Positions 17,407 through 27,274 are shown, counted from the stretch's first letter. The stretch is 64,000 nucleotides of DNA from Gallionella sp. (GCA_003153155.1 PLWV01000017.1:99932-163931); one strand, 5' to 3'. Notes: generated from the sequence alone by a model not told the origin. Numbers and translations are program-made.

Positions 17407-18552
17407 CTACGCTGCATTATTCGTCGCATGCAGCCGATTCAACACGTCCACTGCCAATCTTGACGCATCGCTGGGCGCCAAGTCGGCGTAGTAGCTTGCC
17501 GTGATGTCCACGGTCGCATGACCCAAGATTTTTGACACGTAGTGGATTGGCACGTTGTTCTGCACCAGCCGAGATGCACAGGTCTTTCTAAGGTTGTGGA
17601 ACGACACGCCTTCAATGCCAGCCCGGTCGCATGCACTGCGGAACGCTCTCGGTGAATATTTGCGTGACCCGCCTGACTTGCTCTCGAAAATGTAAACCTG
17701 ATTGCTCGGCTTGGCATCGAACCTGCGTTGCAGCACCTCCCCTGCCCGGTTTGTCAGCTGCAACATCGTCTGATTGCCCACCTTCGGGCGATACAGCTGC
17801 ACCTCGTTGCGATCCAGCCGCACGTCTTTCCATTGCAGCTTTGACAGCTCGCTGTGTCGGCATCCGAGGTCAAGCAGCAGCAACGCGAAGTCATAGGCGT
17901 CGTTTTTCATCCTGCGCATTTCTTCGGTCTGGTTTTCAACTGTTGCAAGGCCACGAGCTGTCCTATCCGGATGCAGCTCTTCCAGCAACCGTGCTTCTTC
18001 CTCAATGCTCAGGAACCGGATACGCTTGCGGTCTGGCTTGATTGCATTGTCCCGCTTGATCTCGGCCAGGTTGAGCGCTGGCACTTCATATCCTAATTTC
18101 CTGCATAGCTTGATGATGGCGTTCAGCGTCAGTAGCTCATACAGGATCGTCCCGTTAGCGTTCTGCTCTTTCCGGCGTTCAAGGACTAATCGCTGCAAAT
18201 CCTTGGTCTTGAGCTCGTGCAAATTAGTACTGCCGTCAAAGCCGAAACAAGCCGCACGGTTCCGCGTGCCGGGATGATTCTTTAACCCCACCAGCTTGTT
18301 CGCCCGTGCCTTGATGTTGCTGTATTCGTTGTTATCGCGTTTACTGTCGAGGAATAACTGAATCGCCGCCTTGACCGTGATCGGCTCGGCCTTATCGTTG
18401 AGCGATGCCTCTATCGCCTTCCTGCGTTCACCCTCCTCCACTTTCTTGGAGACGGTCTTGTTGCTGGTGCCGGTTGAACCGAAGTGTTTCTTGCCGTGTA
18501 GCTGGAACGAGTAGTACCAGTTCGGACTTGATGCGTGTCTGACTATGCTCAT
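17407..18552 (-). CDS. Tyrosine recombinase (integrase C)
   Basis: A 381-residue integrase only distantly related to integrases A and B. Catalytic residues are Arg in GCRHSELS, HNLRKTCASR (HxxR), GHATVDIT and Tyr in SYYADL. It lies 70 bases upstream of the replication gene on the same strand, so integration and replication genes form one block. The ATG at 18552 is preceded by AGGAG, supporting this start. It may belong to a different element captured by the island. Confidence 0.9.
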   Translation of the reverse strand: MSIVRHASSPNWYYSFQLHGKKHFGSTGTSNKTVSKKVEEGERRKAIEASLNDKAEPITVKAAIQLFLDSKRDNNEYSNIKARANKLVGLKNHPGTRNRAACFGFDGSTNLHELKTKDLQRLVLERRKEQNANGTILYELLTLNAIIKLCRKLGYEVPALNLAEIKRDNAIKPDRKRIRFLSIEEEARLLEELHPDRTARGLATVENQTEEMRRMKNDAYDFALLLLDLGCRHSELSKLQWKDVRLDRNEVQLYRPKVGNQTMLQLTNRAGEVLQRRFDAKPSNQVYIFESKSGGSRKYSPRAFRSACDRAGIEGVSFHNLRKTCASRLVQNNVPIHYVSKILGHATVDITASYYADLAPSDASRLAVDVLNRLHATNNAA

Positions 18553-18683
18553 GCGTTTCTCCTAATTTAAAGACGCCACTTGATGTGGCCTCATTTCTAT
18601 TTATGAGTGACGCGAGCGTGTGTGCAATAAAAAGGTAAGGCAACGCTGGAGTTAGCATTGGCGCGGCTTACGGAGGTGGTCAG

Positions 18684-18726
18684 CTTTTACACTAATTCGG
18701 AAAAAACTGGCGAATTAGTGTAAAAG
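18684..18726. promoter_or_regulatory. 16-bp perfect inverted repeat
   Basis: CTTTTACACTAATTCG at 18684-18699 is mirrored by CGAATTAGTGTAAAAG at 18711-18726, 11 bases apart. It lies about 130 bases ahead of the integrase C start, so it may be an operator for a dimeric regulator or part of an origin. Confidence 0.6.
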
Positions 18727-18892
18727 TTGGCCTTTCAGAGGACTTCGATGCCCCAATTTGGGGGCCGGTTCACGTTCAGGCCATCGTTCCCCAAATGTCC
18801 GGCGACATTGCCGGGAACAGTTGCGAATCGTAAAAACACCGTATAGCCACGGTTAGTGCGCCGACAAACCGTGAGCCGGAGCAAAACGGAAG

Positions 18893-18936
18893 CTATCGGT
18901 TTACTCTTATATATCTATCGGATTACTGTTATATAT
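18893..18936. repeat. Tandem 22-bp direct repeats, possible iterons
   Basis: CTATCGGTTTACTCTTATAT and CTATCGGATTACTGTTATAT begin at 18893 and 18915, abutting with two mismatches over 22 bases. A degenerate CTATCCTTATA follows at 18956. The period of 22 places the units on one DNA face, as in iterons. Confidence 0.6.
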
Positions 18937-19218
18937 AAGGACAGATACTAAACAGCTATCCTTATAAAAGCCGCATTGGGTGCCGGTAGAAGGCGATTCG
19001 AGGCAGGGTTGGCTCGAATAATGTTAGCCCGTTGATGGTTTGGATTGTTTTTGACCCTTGGCAATTGCTGGAGATGATGGCAACATCGTTATATTAAAGT
19101 TACACGGTGTAAAAACGCCCCTAGGCTCTGAGTTATATCGTGAATGACTGTTGCTGTGGCTGGAGATAATTATATTGTTCTAGGTGTGGTTTTCAGCGTT
19201 TCGGAATTGGGTGGCCTC

Positions 19219-20631
19219 TCATCGATTCAAAAAGTTAAGCTTATTCTGCTTTGGCTGAATCTCTTGCCATAGACTATCAAAAATCATTTCTGCGTTAGGC
19301 AGAACGATGGTTTGAGATAATGCAGATTCCAAATTTTCTTTTGTCACAACCGCGACACCTTTGTTTCGCACTTCCTCAATATCAGCTTTAACTTCATCCT
19401 TTGGTTTTGAAGTAACGATTACAGGTAACACCCTTAAATGATGATTGCCCGACGAAATCAGACGCTTTCTGACAATCTCGCTACGTTCAACTAATTTTGC
19501 CACTTTGTCACTTTTTAGCAAACCCGTTGTGCATTCCACTATCAAGATGTTGCCACTTGGAGTCGTTGCTACAATATCTGCTGCATCTGAAGTATTTTCT
19601 CTACCACCAACTTGAGATGTACTAAAACCAAGCATCCACAATAACCAAGCAATTCCAAACTCGAAATCTCGCGCGTCCTTTCCTCGTCGTTGTTCATCAA
19701 ATAAATACGACTGAAGTACACCTAAACCACCGTGGAACTCTTCCAATAATACGCGACGTGAATTCTGATAATTCTTTGGGTCAGCAATCCAGTATTGATG
19801 ATGAGCGAACCCGTTATAACAAGCAAAACAATTAAGCGCAGCCCCTTTGGGAATACTCACCTTGCCTGCACCTTGGCGAAAGTGTTCAAGCTCAGACCAA
19901 TTAATCACATTACTTAAAATGTTGCCTCTGGCCTCTGTCTTACTATGCAGTAACACACGATAACCAATATAGCACTTGGCAGGATCGAGCGTTTTTGCAA
20001 GGTTAATGAGTATTGTTCCTTCCTCACCATCCACAGTTGATTTGGCATCTATTGCTGCAACAGACGTGGCAACCACTTCAAAAATAGCCGAGCTACTTTG
20101 ATTGCCAGCCAGAGAATACTCAGCAATCAACTCATTCAGAGAATCGAAAGGCCGAGAACAGGCTTTAAGTTCCCAATCAAAATCAGGCTGATCGATATAT
20201 GTCTGCAGCCCATCACCGGTAATCGTAAGAACCGAAAGCCGGTTCCCGCCCGCAATAGCATCACGATTAAATCCGTCAAAATTAGCATGTAGGCTTCCAC
20301 CAGCATTGGCGGATTTAGGAAATATAAGCTTTCCGGCCGGCGTTTCAAGCCCCCCAGTACTAAACAGTTGCACGATTAGCTCTCGAAAATTCACGCCTAA
20401 CACAGAAAGATAGAAATTCCCCGCAAGTAACCGCGCGGATTCGAACTGCGTATGAGGAATGGCTGATGGCGCTGTATGCAGGAATAAACGTCCCTGAAGC
20501 AAATAAATTGTGCCTCTCTTGCGCACAGCAAAGTAGCTCAAACTCGCATCAGTATATGCACTTTCCCATGGTGCAATAGCAGAGAATAACCGCTCAATTT
20601 CATTATTAATATGCTCAGGTATCGTATTCAT
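19219..20631 (-). CDS. Restriction-endonuclease-fold protein attached to type I RM operon
   Basis: A 470-residue protein. The first 300 residues are unrecognised β-rich sequence. Residues about 315-420 look like a Mrr/PD-(D/E)XK fold: EFGIAWLLWMLGFSTSQVGG, then DAADIVATTPSGNILIVECT, where the usual ExK reads ECT. Its ATG shares a base with the hsdS stop (TAATG), so it is translated with the type I enzyme. It could be an extra nuclease, an anti-restriction control factor or a second effector. Confidence 0.65.
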   Translation of the reverse strand: MNTIPEHINNEIERLFSAIAPWESAYTDASLSYFAVRKRGTIYLLQGRLFLHTAPSAIPHTQFESARLLAGNFYLSVLGVNFRELIVQLFSTGGLETPAGKLIFPKSANAGGSLHANFDGFNRDAIAGGNRLSVLTITGDGLQTYIDQPDFDWELKACSRPFDSLNELIAEYSLAGNQSSSAIFEVVATSVAAIDAKSTVDGEEGTILINLAKTLDPAKCYIGYRVLLHSKTEARGNILSNVINWSELEHFRQGAGKVSIPKGAALNCFACYNGFAHHQYWIADPKNYQNSRRVLLEEFHGGLGVLQSYLFDEQRRGKDARDFEFGIAWLLWMLGFSTSQVGGRENTSDAADIVATTPSGNILIVECTTGLLKSDKVAKLVERSEIVRKRLISSGNHHLRVLPVIVTSKPKDEVKADIEEVRNKGVAVVTKENLESALSQTIVLPNAEMIFDSLWQEIQPKQNKLNFLNR

Positions 20632-21809
20632 TATTTGCTGAACACCTGCGCCAGTAATCCGTCAAAGATGGCTTGTGCCTTGCCGGTGGCGGCGGATTGT
20701 TGGGATTGGATAGCGCGGATTTGCTCGATACTATTGGCAAAATGGTCTTGCAATTCTTTCGATGGTATTGGCAAAGCCAGTTCACTCAACTCGGACGCAT
20801 TAAATTTTCTGTTGATCTGCTGACGAGATACACTAATAAAATAACCTCTTGCCCTCATTAAATTTAGCATCGACCAGAGGAAGTGCGAATTTAGCCGTTT
20901 GGCATTTGGTCTCAGTCTCAGTAGAAATGATACATGCAGCACTTTCTCATCACTTTCCCACAATGCTGTCTTGCCAATGTGCGACTCACTACCATTGCGC
21001 CAGTTGAATAGTAGATCACCTCTCTCCACAGAGCATTTTTTAATTTTGTTTTCTGTAGCGAAGCAATATCGCTCGACAGTTGGATCGATTACGCCCGCAA
21101 GCAATACATTTGAAATAGTCAGGATTCGCAATCCCTGTTCCTTAGAAATCGATGTATCAAGCTTGTCGGCTATGCCGTAACTAACCTCACATATTTCATC
21201 GAGCCTTAACTTCGGCCACCCTTTCGGGTTCGTTGCGGGATCGCCGAACATGTCGAGGAACAACGCGGGGATCAGCTCAGTAGCTTTTTTCTCGGCCTCG
21301 CGCCGCAGCCGCACGATGCCATCAGCACGGGATAGAATATCCACGATGCGGCGTTGTTCGGTGATGGGTGGTAATGGTAGTGGTTGGTCTAGCACCTGTG
21401 AGTCCATTACTGCGGGATACATTGCACCAGCCACAAGAGAAGTCAGACTTTCTACAAAATTGCGAGACCTCACGAAGTAAAATAGGTATTCCGGTAATAC
21501 CTTGGCTGTGGCTCGAAGCACACAAAAACCAGTGCTCGCAACTTGGCCATCAAGATCAGCTGAGACAAGTGCTACTGCATTCAGATTTGGCCTAACTGTG
21601 GACACCAAGATGTCTCCCGTATGGATCAGTTTGCGCGCTCGACTTGGAGCCTCAGATCCAAACATGCTTCTTGTTCCAACGACAATCTTCTCGGTGTTAT
21701 CTATTGCAGCTACATCGACGTAAATGAAGCTCTCATTCGGTGCCTTGGTAGGATTCCGAGTGCCAGTGGTTTTCTCGACAATTTCTCCGAGCTTGGCGAG
21801 TTCATGCAT
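20631..21809 (-). CDS. hsdS: Type I restriction enzyme specificity subunit HsdS
   Basis: A 392-residue subunit with two target-recognition domains, each followed by a conserved helix: PLPLPPITEQRRIVDILSRA near 135 and ALPIPSKELQDHFANSIEQI near 355. The two domains each read half of a split DNA target. The start ATG overlaps the hsdM stop (TGATG). It determines the sequence that HsdM methylates and HsdR guards. Confidence 0.95.
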   Translation of the reverse strand: MHELAKLGEIVEKTTGTRNPTKAPNESFIYVDVAAIDNTEKIVVGTRSMFGSEAPSRARKLIHTGDILVSTVRPNLNAVALVSADLDGQVASTGFCVLRATAKVLPEYLFYFVRSRNFVESLTSLVAGAMYPAVMDSQVLDQPLPLPPITEQRRIVDILSRADGIVRLRREAEKKATELIPALFLDMFGDPATNPKGWPKLRLDEICEVSYGIADKLDTSISKEQGLRILTISNVLLAGVIDPTVERYCFATENKIKKCSVERGDLLFNWRNGSESHIGKTALWESDEKVLHVSFLLRLRPNAKRLNSHFLWSMLNLMRARGYFISVSRQQINRKFNASELSELALPIPSKELQDHFANSIEQIRAIQSQQSAATGKAQAIFDGLLAQVFSK

Positions 21810-23431
21810 CAGGCAGGTTCTCCTAGAGCGGCCCGCAACGCTTCAACTTCCTCGGCAATCTCAACCTCTATTGCCGCCAATTCATCCAACAACTCGCGCG
21901 GGTCGCGATGCTCGACGGCAGTCTGGCTCATCGGGCGGTAGCGTCCGGCAGAGAGATTGAAATCGTTGGTGCGCAAAGTCGCTGCATCGGCGAACCACCA
22001 TTGCTGAGGCCATTCCGCTGCTGTATCTCGCGCAGACCATTCTGCCCTGCGTTCTTTGCGAGTGCGGTAGGCATCTGCCAGCATCGGCAAGTCGTCTGCC
22101 TCAATGGCGGTGTCGTGATTGGCATCCAGCTTGTAGCCGTCATTGTCGGCGTGCAGGAACAGCACGTTTTCAGTGCTACCGCCTTTCTGGAAGAACAGCA
22201 CAGAAGTCTTTACGCCGGAATACGGCTGGAACACGCCACCGGGCAAGCTGAGTACAGCCTCGACGGTGTTGTTCTCAATCAATTGGCGGCGCAATTCCTT
22301 GTGCGCACCAGTGGAGCCAAACAGCACGCCTTCGGGGATGATGACACCGCAACGTCCGCCTGGTCGCAGGCTGTCCATCATGTATTTGAGAAACAGCAGT
22401 TCGGTCGCGGTGCTGGTACCGACCCTCACTTCATCCACGATGCGGTCTTTATCCAACCGTCCGGAGAACGGTGGATTGGCGAGCACGATGTGGTAGCCTT
22501 CCAACGGCAAGCCTAACTCGGTTTTGCGTTCGTTATCTAACGTGGTGGTGAGTACATTGCGCTGCAAGATGCGCACATTGGCCAAGCCACGCAAAGTGAG
22601 GTTCATGGTGGCAAGGCGCACCATCTTGGGGTCAACGTCGTTGCCGTAGAAGGTGCTATTTTGCAGCAAGGAGACTTGTGCCGCTGAAAGCTTGTCTCCG
22701 ATGCCACGCTTTTGCCTTTTTCCATCCACGTCTTCCTCATGGATGCCGTTCGGCGATGAATTGGCAAGGCGAATATAGTTGAACGCTGCCACAAGGAATC
22801 CCGCTGTGCCTGCTGCCGGATCGTAGATAGTTTCGCCGATCTTCGGATCGAGCATTTCCACGATGGCTCGAATGATGTGACGCGGAGTGCGAAACTGTCC
22901 AAGTTCACCCGCCTGTTTGATCTGGCGCAGCACATGCTCGAACAGGTCGCCTTTGGTGTCGGTATCTGCTTGATCCAGACGCAGCCCATCCACCAGATTC
23001 ACCACTTGGGTCAGCACGGTAGGTTCATCGATAGAAAGACGCGCACCATTCATGAAATTGACCGCAGAGCGCTCCGCGACTTCGGTAAAGAACGGAAACA
23101 CTTCGTCGCGCACGAAGCGCACCAGTGCTTCACCATTCAAGCCCTTGGCCCATACCGACCATTTGAAACGGCTTTTAGGTATAGTCCTGGCGTTCGATTC
23201 CGGTGCATTGAGCGGATTGCGCAATGTCCATTCACCCGCAAACAGCGATTCATATTTCTGTTTGTGCACCTTGGCCTTCATGGTGTTCTCGGCATCGATG
23301 CCTTCGATGAGATAGAAAAAGAACAGGAAGGAAAGCTGCTCGGCATTGCTCATCGGGTCTGGATAGCCGCCACCGTATAGGTAGTTGCGTATCTGGTCGA
23401 TGGACTGGCGCATTTCTGGAGTTAATGACAT
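21809..23431 (-). CDS. hsdM: Type I restriction enzyme methyltransferase subunit HsdM
   Basis: A 540-residue N6-adenine methyltransferase. An N-terminal HsdM helical domain precedes the catalytic domain with AdoMet motif DPAAGTAGFL (about residue 203) and catalytic NPPF (about 320). Length is normal. It forms M2S with HsdS. HsdM ends inside the HsdS start, and a 27-base gap separates it from hsdR. Confidence 0.96.
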   Translation of the reverse strand: MSLTPEMRQSIDQIRNYLYGGGYPDPMSNAEQLSFLFFFYLIEGIDAENTMKAKVHKQKYESLFAGEWTLRNPLNAPESNARTIPKSRFKWSVWAKGLNGEALVRFVRDEVFPFFTEVAERSAVNFMNGARLSIDEPTVLTQVVNLVDGLRLDQADTDTKGDLFEHVLRQIKQAGELGQFRTPRHIIRAIVEMLDPKIGETIYDPAAGTAGFLVAAFNYIRLANSSPNGIHEEDVDGKRQKRGIGDKLSAAQVSLLQNSTFYGNDVDPKMVRLATMNLTLRGLANVRILQRNVLTTTLDNERKTELGLPLEGYHIVLANPPFSGRLDKDRIVDEVRVGTSTATELLFLKYMMDSLRPGGRCGVIIPEGVLFGSTGAHKELRRQLIENNTVEAVLSLPGGVFQPYSGVKTSVLFFQKGGSTENVLFLHADNDGYKLDANHDTAIEADDLPMLADAYRTRKERRAEWSARDTAAEWPQQWWFADAATLRTNDFNLSAGRYRPMSQTAVEHRDPRELLDELAAIEVEIAEEVEALRAALGEPA

Positions 23432-23458
23432 TGCAAGTTCTTTCTATGAAGAAGCCGG

Positions 23459-25603
23459 TTACTGCGTGTTGGCTGGACGATCTTGCGTAGTGGCTTGGTG
23501 TATTTCTTTGTCTAAATGGAATACGTTGGTGTTGAGGCTTCCTATCACTTCATCCAGTTGAGACTTGCCGCCGAAAACACGCAGCGCATTCTGGTATCCG
23601 CCTTGCGAGCTGAAGATCGGCAGCGCAAAGTAGTCGCTGGTGAACTCGTTCCATGTTTCGGCATTGGCACGTAACTGACTGCCGACCACTCGCAGGAGGT
23701 TTTCTTGTAAGGGGTTGAGGTCAGTACGCGACACCAACCAAGCCTCGAATCGTGTGCCCAGTTCGCTCGCTTTCTGCTCGGATACTTCCGGAAAAACGAT
23801 GTTGCCGTCCTCATCCACCGTGACCCATTCGCGAGTAGTCGGGTCGATATGGTCGTCGATGTCGAGCGACAGGAGCTTGCGAGGCTGGGATGGAGGTCGT
23901 CTTGGTCTTTCAATAATGAAGCCACCCGTTGCGTAGTCTTCATCATCTCCGTGGTAATCCGTGACACCAACGAAATCGAACATGGTAAATAGCGGCTTGT
24001 TTTGCGACTTGCGTGTGCCACGTCCACGCATCTGCTGATACAGGATGACGGACTTGGTGAAACGAGCAAACACCAGATTGGCAACTTCCGGACAGTCAAA
24101 GCCCGTATCCAGCATGTTCACCGATACCAGTATTTGCGGAAACTGTTCCTTCTTGAAGCGCTTGATCTTGGTCATACCGTCCACGGTATCGTCCCGGCCC
24201 ATGCCGGAAACCACATAGTCGGCATATCGCACATTAGGCGATGACTTCTTGTCCGCGAAGGCTTCATCAAACATCTGCGCCAGCGTCTCGGCATGGCGTT
24301 TAGTGACCGCAAACACGATGGTCTTGCCCATCAGCGGTTTGCGCTGGATGCCCCTGTGGTCGATGTAGCCGTTGTCCATTACCTGACGGAATTCGCGCAC
24401 CAAAGCGCGGTTGCGTTCGGGGATGGTGAAGCGACGTTCCAGCGCATTCGGGTCGATCATCACGGAATCGTTTTCCTTGAACAGCACTTCAAACTCTTGC
24501 TTGGTCTTGGCATCCATCGCCGACCAGTCCAACTCGTCGCGCTTCACTTCAAAACCACCTTCTGCTGCGGTCTTGACGGTCTTGGCTTTATAAATCTGGT
24601 ATGGCACGAGATAACCGTCGCGGATGGCGTCCCTGAGTTTGTAGATGAAGGTGGGCTTGTCCACTTCGAAGAATTTCAGGGTGTCGCGCACAAATAATTT
24701 GTCGTCTTCATCCTCTGTGGCGGTCTCCTCTCCGCCGACACAGGGTGTGGCGGTCAGGCCGATCTGGATGCCGTCGAAGTGCTTGAGCACGCCACTCCAT
24801 TTTCCATAGATGCTGCGGTGGCATTCGTCCGAGAAAATTAGATCAAAATATCCGGCAGAGTATTCGCCGTAGATATTGATCATGCTTTGCAATGTGGTGA
24901 TGGTGATTCGCTTCTCATCCTGAAAGCGTCGACCCGCCCGCAACACATAGGACGGATAATCCGGCAGGTGTTCGGCAAAGGCGTCTTCTGTTTGTATAGC
25001 CAGCGGGATGCGATCTACCAGAAAAAGCACACGGGTCACGGCGTTTGCTTCGAACAATCTCTTAATGAGTGCTACGGCAGTGCGGGTCTTGCCTGTGCCA
25101 GTCGCCATTTCTACCAGCAGTTTACGGCGACCTTGTTCGATCTCGCGGCAAAGGGTTTGAATGCATTCTTGCTGGTAATCGCGTCCGGCAATTTTGACAT
25201 CGATAGGAACGCTTAACGGCTTGCGAGCAACTTGCAGGGTTGCGAAGCGACGCTCCAGGTCATCTTGCTTAAAGAATGTTTTAACGGGACGCGGAAAGGC
25301 TTCGCGCTGCCATTCCCAGAACCGAATCTCGTTACCGTTAGCAAGGAAAATATAGGGAACCTTGAGTTGCTTGGCATAATTCCTTGCTTGCTCGGCGGCA
25401 TCTCCAGGACTTACGGAAAAACGCTTGGCCTCAATAACCGCAAGCGAACGACCATGCCGGTCGCACAGCACATAGTCAGCGCGTGTACCGTCGTCCTGCA
25501 TCACCTCATAACGAACACTCATACCGTCGGCAAGGCTCCAACCTTGCGCGATGAGCTGGCTGTCAATGATGACGCGAGAAAAAGCTTCGTTGGTGGATTG
25601 CAT
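23459..25603 (-). CDS. hsdR: Type I restriction enzyme translocase/nuclease subunit HsdR
   Basis: A subunit of about 714 residues, close to EcoEI-type R. An N-terminal nuclease core (DYVLCDRHGRSLAVIEAKRF, an Asp ... ExK motif) is followed by SF2 motor motifs: MATGTGKTRTA (I), SDECHRSIYG (II), GLTATP (III) and QQMRGRGTR (VI). The frame also opens at GTG 25621; ATG 25603 (MQSTNEAF) is the more usual start. First gene of the operon hsdR-hsdM-hsdS plus the 470-aa protein. Confidence 0.95.
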   Translation of the reverse strand: MQSTNEAFSRVIIDSQLIAQGWSLADGMSVRYEVMQDDGTRADYVLCDRHGRSLAVIEAKRFSVSPGDAAEQARNYAKQLKVPYIFLANGNEIRFWEWQREAFPRPVKTFFKQDDLERRFATLQVARKPLSVPIDVKIAGRDYQQECIQTLCREIEQGRRKLLVEMATGTGKTRTAVALIKRLFEANAVTRVLFLVDRIPLAIQTEDAFAEHLPDYPSYVLRAGRRFQDEKRITITTLQSMINIYGEYSAGYFDLIFSDECHRSIYGKWSGVLKHFDGIQIGLTATPCVGGEETATEDEDDKLFVRDTLKFFEVDKPTFIYKLRDAIRDGYLVPYQIYKAKTVKTAAEGGFEVKRDELDWSAMDAKTKQEFEVLFKENDSVMIDPNALERRFTIPERNRALVREFRQVMDNGYIDHRGIQRKPLMGKTIVFAVTKRHAETLAQMFDEAFADKKSSPNVRYADYVVSGMGRDDTVDGMTKIKRFKKEQFPQILVSVNMLDTGFDCPEVANLVFARFTKSVILYQQMRGRGTRKSQNKPLFTMFDFVGVTDYHGDDEDYATGGFIIERPRRPPSQPRKLLSLDIDDHIDPTTREWVTVDEDGNIVFPEVSEQKASELGTRFEAWLVSRTDLNPLQENLLRVVGSQLRANAETWNEFTSDYFALPIFSSQGGYQNALRVFGGKSQLDEVIGSLNTNVFHLDKEIHQATTQDRPANTQ

Positions 25604-25741
25604 GGTGCGTGAGGGTATCACAGCACGGCAGAAGTTTGGATATGCCGAACGGACTATGTATTTTCAGTGCGACCGATCATCGCGCTCCGGCCTGTCTTAC
25701 CAAAATAATTGTAAAAGTGAAAATGTATAATCAGAAAGCCA

Positions 25742-26467
25742 CTAAGAGCAGATATCGCCCCGAATTGATTTCAACTTTATATTTAATATTCCAAACAAGG
25801 TATGCTGTGCATGAAGCACTTCGCGACATGTTCTCTCGATTCGTTTCACTGCATCGTCTACCTTGGTTTGTATTTCATCTGGAGGTGCAACGCCATTTAC
25901 CTGATCACCAGTTTTCAATCCCTCCCACAAAATAGCTTCGTAATGATCTTGGAGAACTCTGTTCTTTTGGTACTGCTCGGGAGTCATTACTTCCCAGTTA
26001 AACGTCGTCCAGAAAACCGATAGCACATGCGCAGCTGACTTCACGCTGTTCACGATATCACGTAGGTCTTCGATTGGTTTAGTCGCTTCAATACTGAATT
26101 GAGCGCGGAATCGATAGCTAAGTGCCCATAAGCGAGAGAGCTTTTCGAGGTGCTTGTTGTGGCGTTCTATCGGAATCCATGCAAGATTCTTTTTATGACG
26201 TACATCATCAGGTTCACCTTCATCCGGTTGCCGAGTTTCACCTTCGCCGCCAAACCCGCCTGACGACCGCATATAACTTATAATTTCCTTGACCTCATAG
26301 CAGAGTGCCAGAACCTCTTCGCAAAGTTCTGATCTGCGTTTCCACATTGCTTCTCTTCGCCATGCATCAATGCCATATAGAGCCAGAAACACACCGAGAA
26401 TCACTCCAATCGAAGTGGCGATGTCCGCAAAATCTTTGAGCGTGGTCATTAGTTCGATCTCCGACAT
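25742..26467 (-). CDS. Membrane-anchored hypothetical protein (241 aa)
   Basis: One transmembrane helix at about residues 13-32 (IATSIGVILGVFLALYGIDA) followed by a basic stretch and a long, mostly helical cytoplasmic region with many charged residues. No known domain is recognised. It is a separate minus-strand gene upstream of hsdR and downstream of a cassette-boundary repeat. The architecture resembles many single-pass island proteins of unknown role. Confidence 0.65.
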   Translation of the reverse strand: MSEIELMTTLKDFADIATSIGVILGVFLALYGIDAWRREAMWKRRSELCEEVLALCYEVKEIISYMRSSGGFGGEGETRQPDEGEPDDVRHKKNLAWIPIERHNKHLEKLSRLWALSYRFRAQFSIEATKPIEDLRDIVNSVKSAAHVLSVFWTTFNWEVMTPEQYQKNRVLQDHYEAILWEGLKTGDQVNGVAPPDEIQTKVDDAVKRIERTCREVLHAQHTLFGILNIKLKSIRGDICS

Positions 26468-26514
26468 TGTATTAGGTGGATTTTACTTCGATGTAAGTAT
26501 GCTGGAATCGCTGA

Positions 26515-26955
26515 CAACCTGCCATAAAAGTTGCACCAGTTTTGGCTCACCACTTTTAACCGCTTGGTTATCGTGCCGAATATTAGGTACGCCATAAACT
26601 CTATAAGTTTATGGTGTAGGTCTAAGCAGAGTAAAAAGAAGAGGATGCACAACGGCATCCTCGATTTGATTCCAACTTTGTCAGTTTATTGACCCGCACA
26701 ATGTTGGCAAACAGTCTTGAAGTTATTTCATGACTGTCATTCATGCCAAGCTGTTGTGGCAACAATGGTCGGTTCGTTTGATGGCAAACACGGCAGACTA
26801 TAGCAAAACGTCCCGGCTTTTCATGCAGCAAAGCCATTTCCAGTATAGGCACCATCCGGCAAAACAGTAAACAGGACAACGGTTTTTCACTGTTGTCTTG
26901 TTGTGGGATTTATAGGATTGTGGTCACAGTGGAAAAACTGTTGCTCACGGCAGAC
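26515..26955. repeat. Cassette-boundary repeat R1
   Basis: This is the fullest of four related copies. Its left half (about 26515-26775) matches 32880-33150, including an identical block of about 60 bases starting TTCCAACTTTGTCAGTTTAT. Its right half (about 26700-26955) matches 29275-29510 and 36045-36190 through AACGTCCCGG, CAGCAAA and GGAAAAACTGTTGC segments. Short frames within it are not consistent between copies, so it is treated as noncoding. Confidence 0.75.
26632..26662 (-). terminator. Hairpin terminator within R1
   Basis: On the minus strand GAGGATGCC pairs with GCATCCTC and is followed by TTCTTTTTAC. R3 holds the same structure with compensating changes (GAGGACGC / GCGTCCTC), so pairing is conserved though the bases differ. 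Confidence 0.65.
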
Positions 26956-26975
26956 TTGGGGTGGAGATATGCATC

Positions 26976-27164
26976 CTATTTCTTCCGTTCCTCAATATCA
27001 TCAACAGACGTGTAAGGTTTACCAAGCTGAAACGCAAGCCGCCTTGCGCGAATATAAGCAATCATCGCATCTAACGCTGGATCAGTCCCCCGCTTGGCAT
27101 CAACTTTGACCTCAGCTTGTGCAGTGGATTTTTCCAACAATTCTTCTAAACTCTTTTTTTTCAT
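26976..27164 (-). CDS. Small hypothetical protein (62 aa), last of small-gene array
   Basis: Start MKKKSLEELLEKSTAQ with GAAAGGAGTAAACAAA just ahead; an in-frame ATG six codons further up overlaps that leader. The protein is charged and helical with no known domain. It shares the leader pattern GAAAGGA-AAACAAAATGAAA with the gene at 28190-28426 and a similar leader with the gene at 27743, which marks these genes as one family by organisation. Confidence 0.6.
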   Translation of the reverse strand: MKKKSLEELLEKSTAQAEVKVDAKRGTDPALDAMIAYIRARRLAFQLGKPYTSVDDIEERKK

Positions 27165-27214
27165 TTTGTTTACTCCTTTCAAGAGTGATTAATTTAATTG
27201 CGTCTATGGAAGAT

Positions 27215-27256
27215 GCAGGCAAGATAGCAAAAGTAAAAACTGCCAATCTTGCCTGC
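27215..27256. repeat. Hairpin with 11-bp stem between small genes
   Basis: GCAGGCAAGAT (27215-27225) pairs with ATCTTGCCTGC (27246-27256) across a 20-base loop. No T-run follows on the minus strand, so a simple terminator is doubtful. Confidence 0.6.
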
Positions 27257-27274
27257 GAAGGACAACCTGCGGTG

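Larger units (their letters stand above)
18553..19218. other. Gene-free region with repeats, candidate replication origin
   Basis: The 666 bases between integrase C and the 470-aa gene hold no protein-like frame. They contain a 16-bp perfect inverted repeat (18684-18726), two adjacent 22-bp direct repeats with a decayed third copy (18893-18960), and A+T-rich stretches. That combination, beside a CyRepA1 gene, fits a replication origin or control region. Confidence 0.45.

Noticed and set aside
18684-18960. CRISPR array
   Set aside because: Only two adjacent copies of a 22-bp repeat without spacers and no cas genes.
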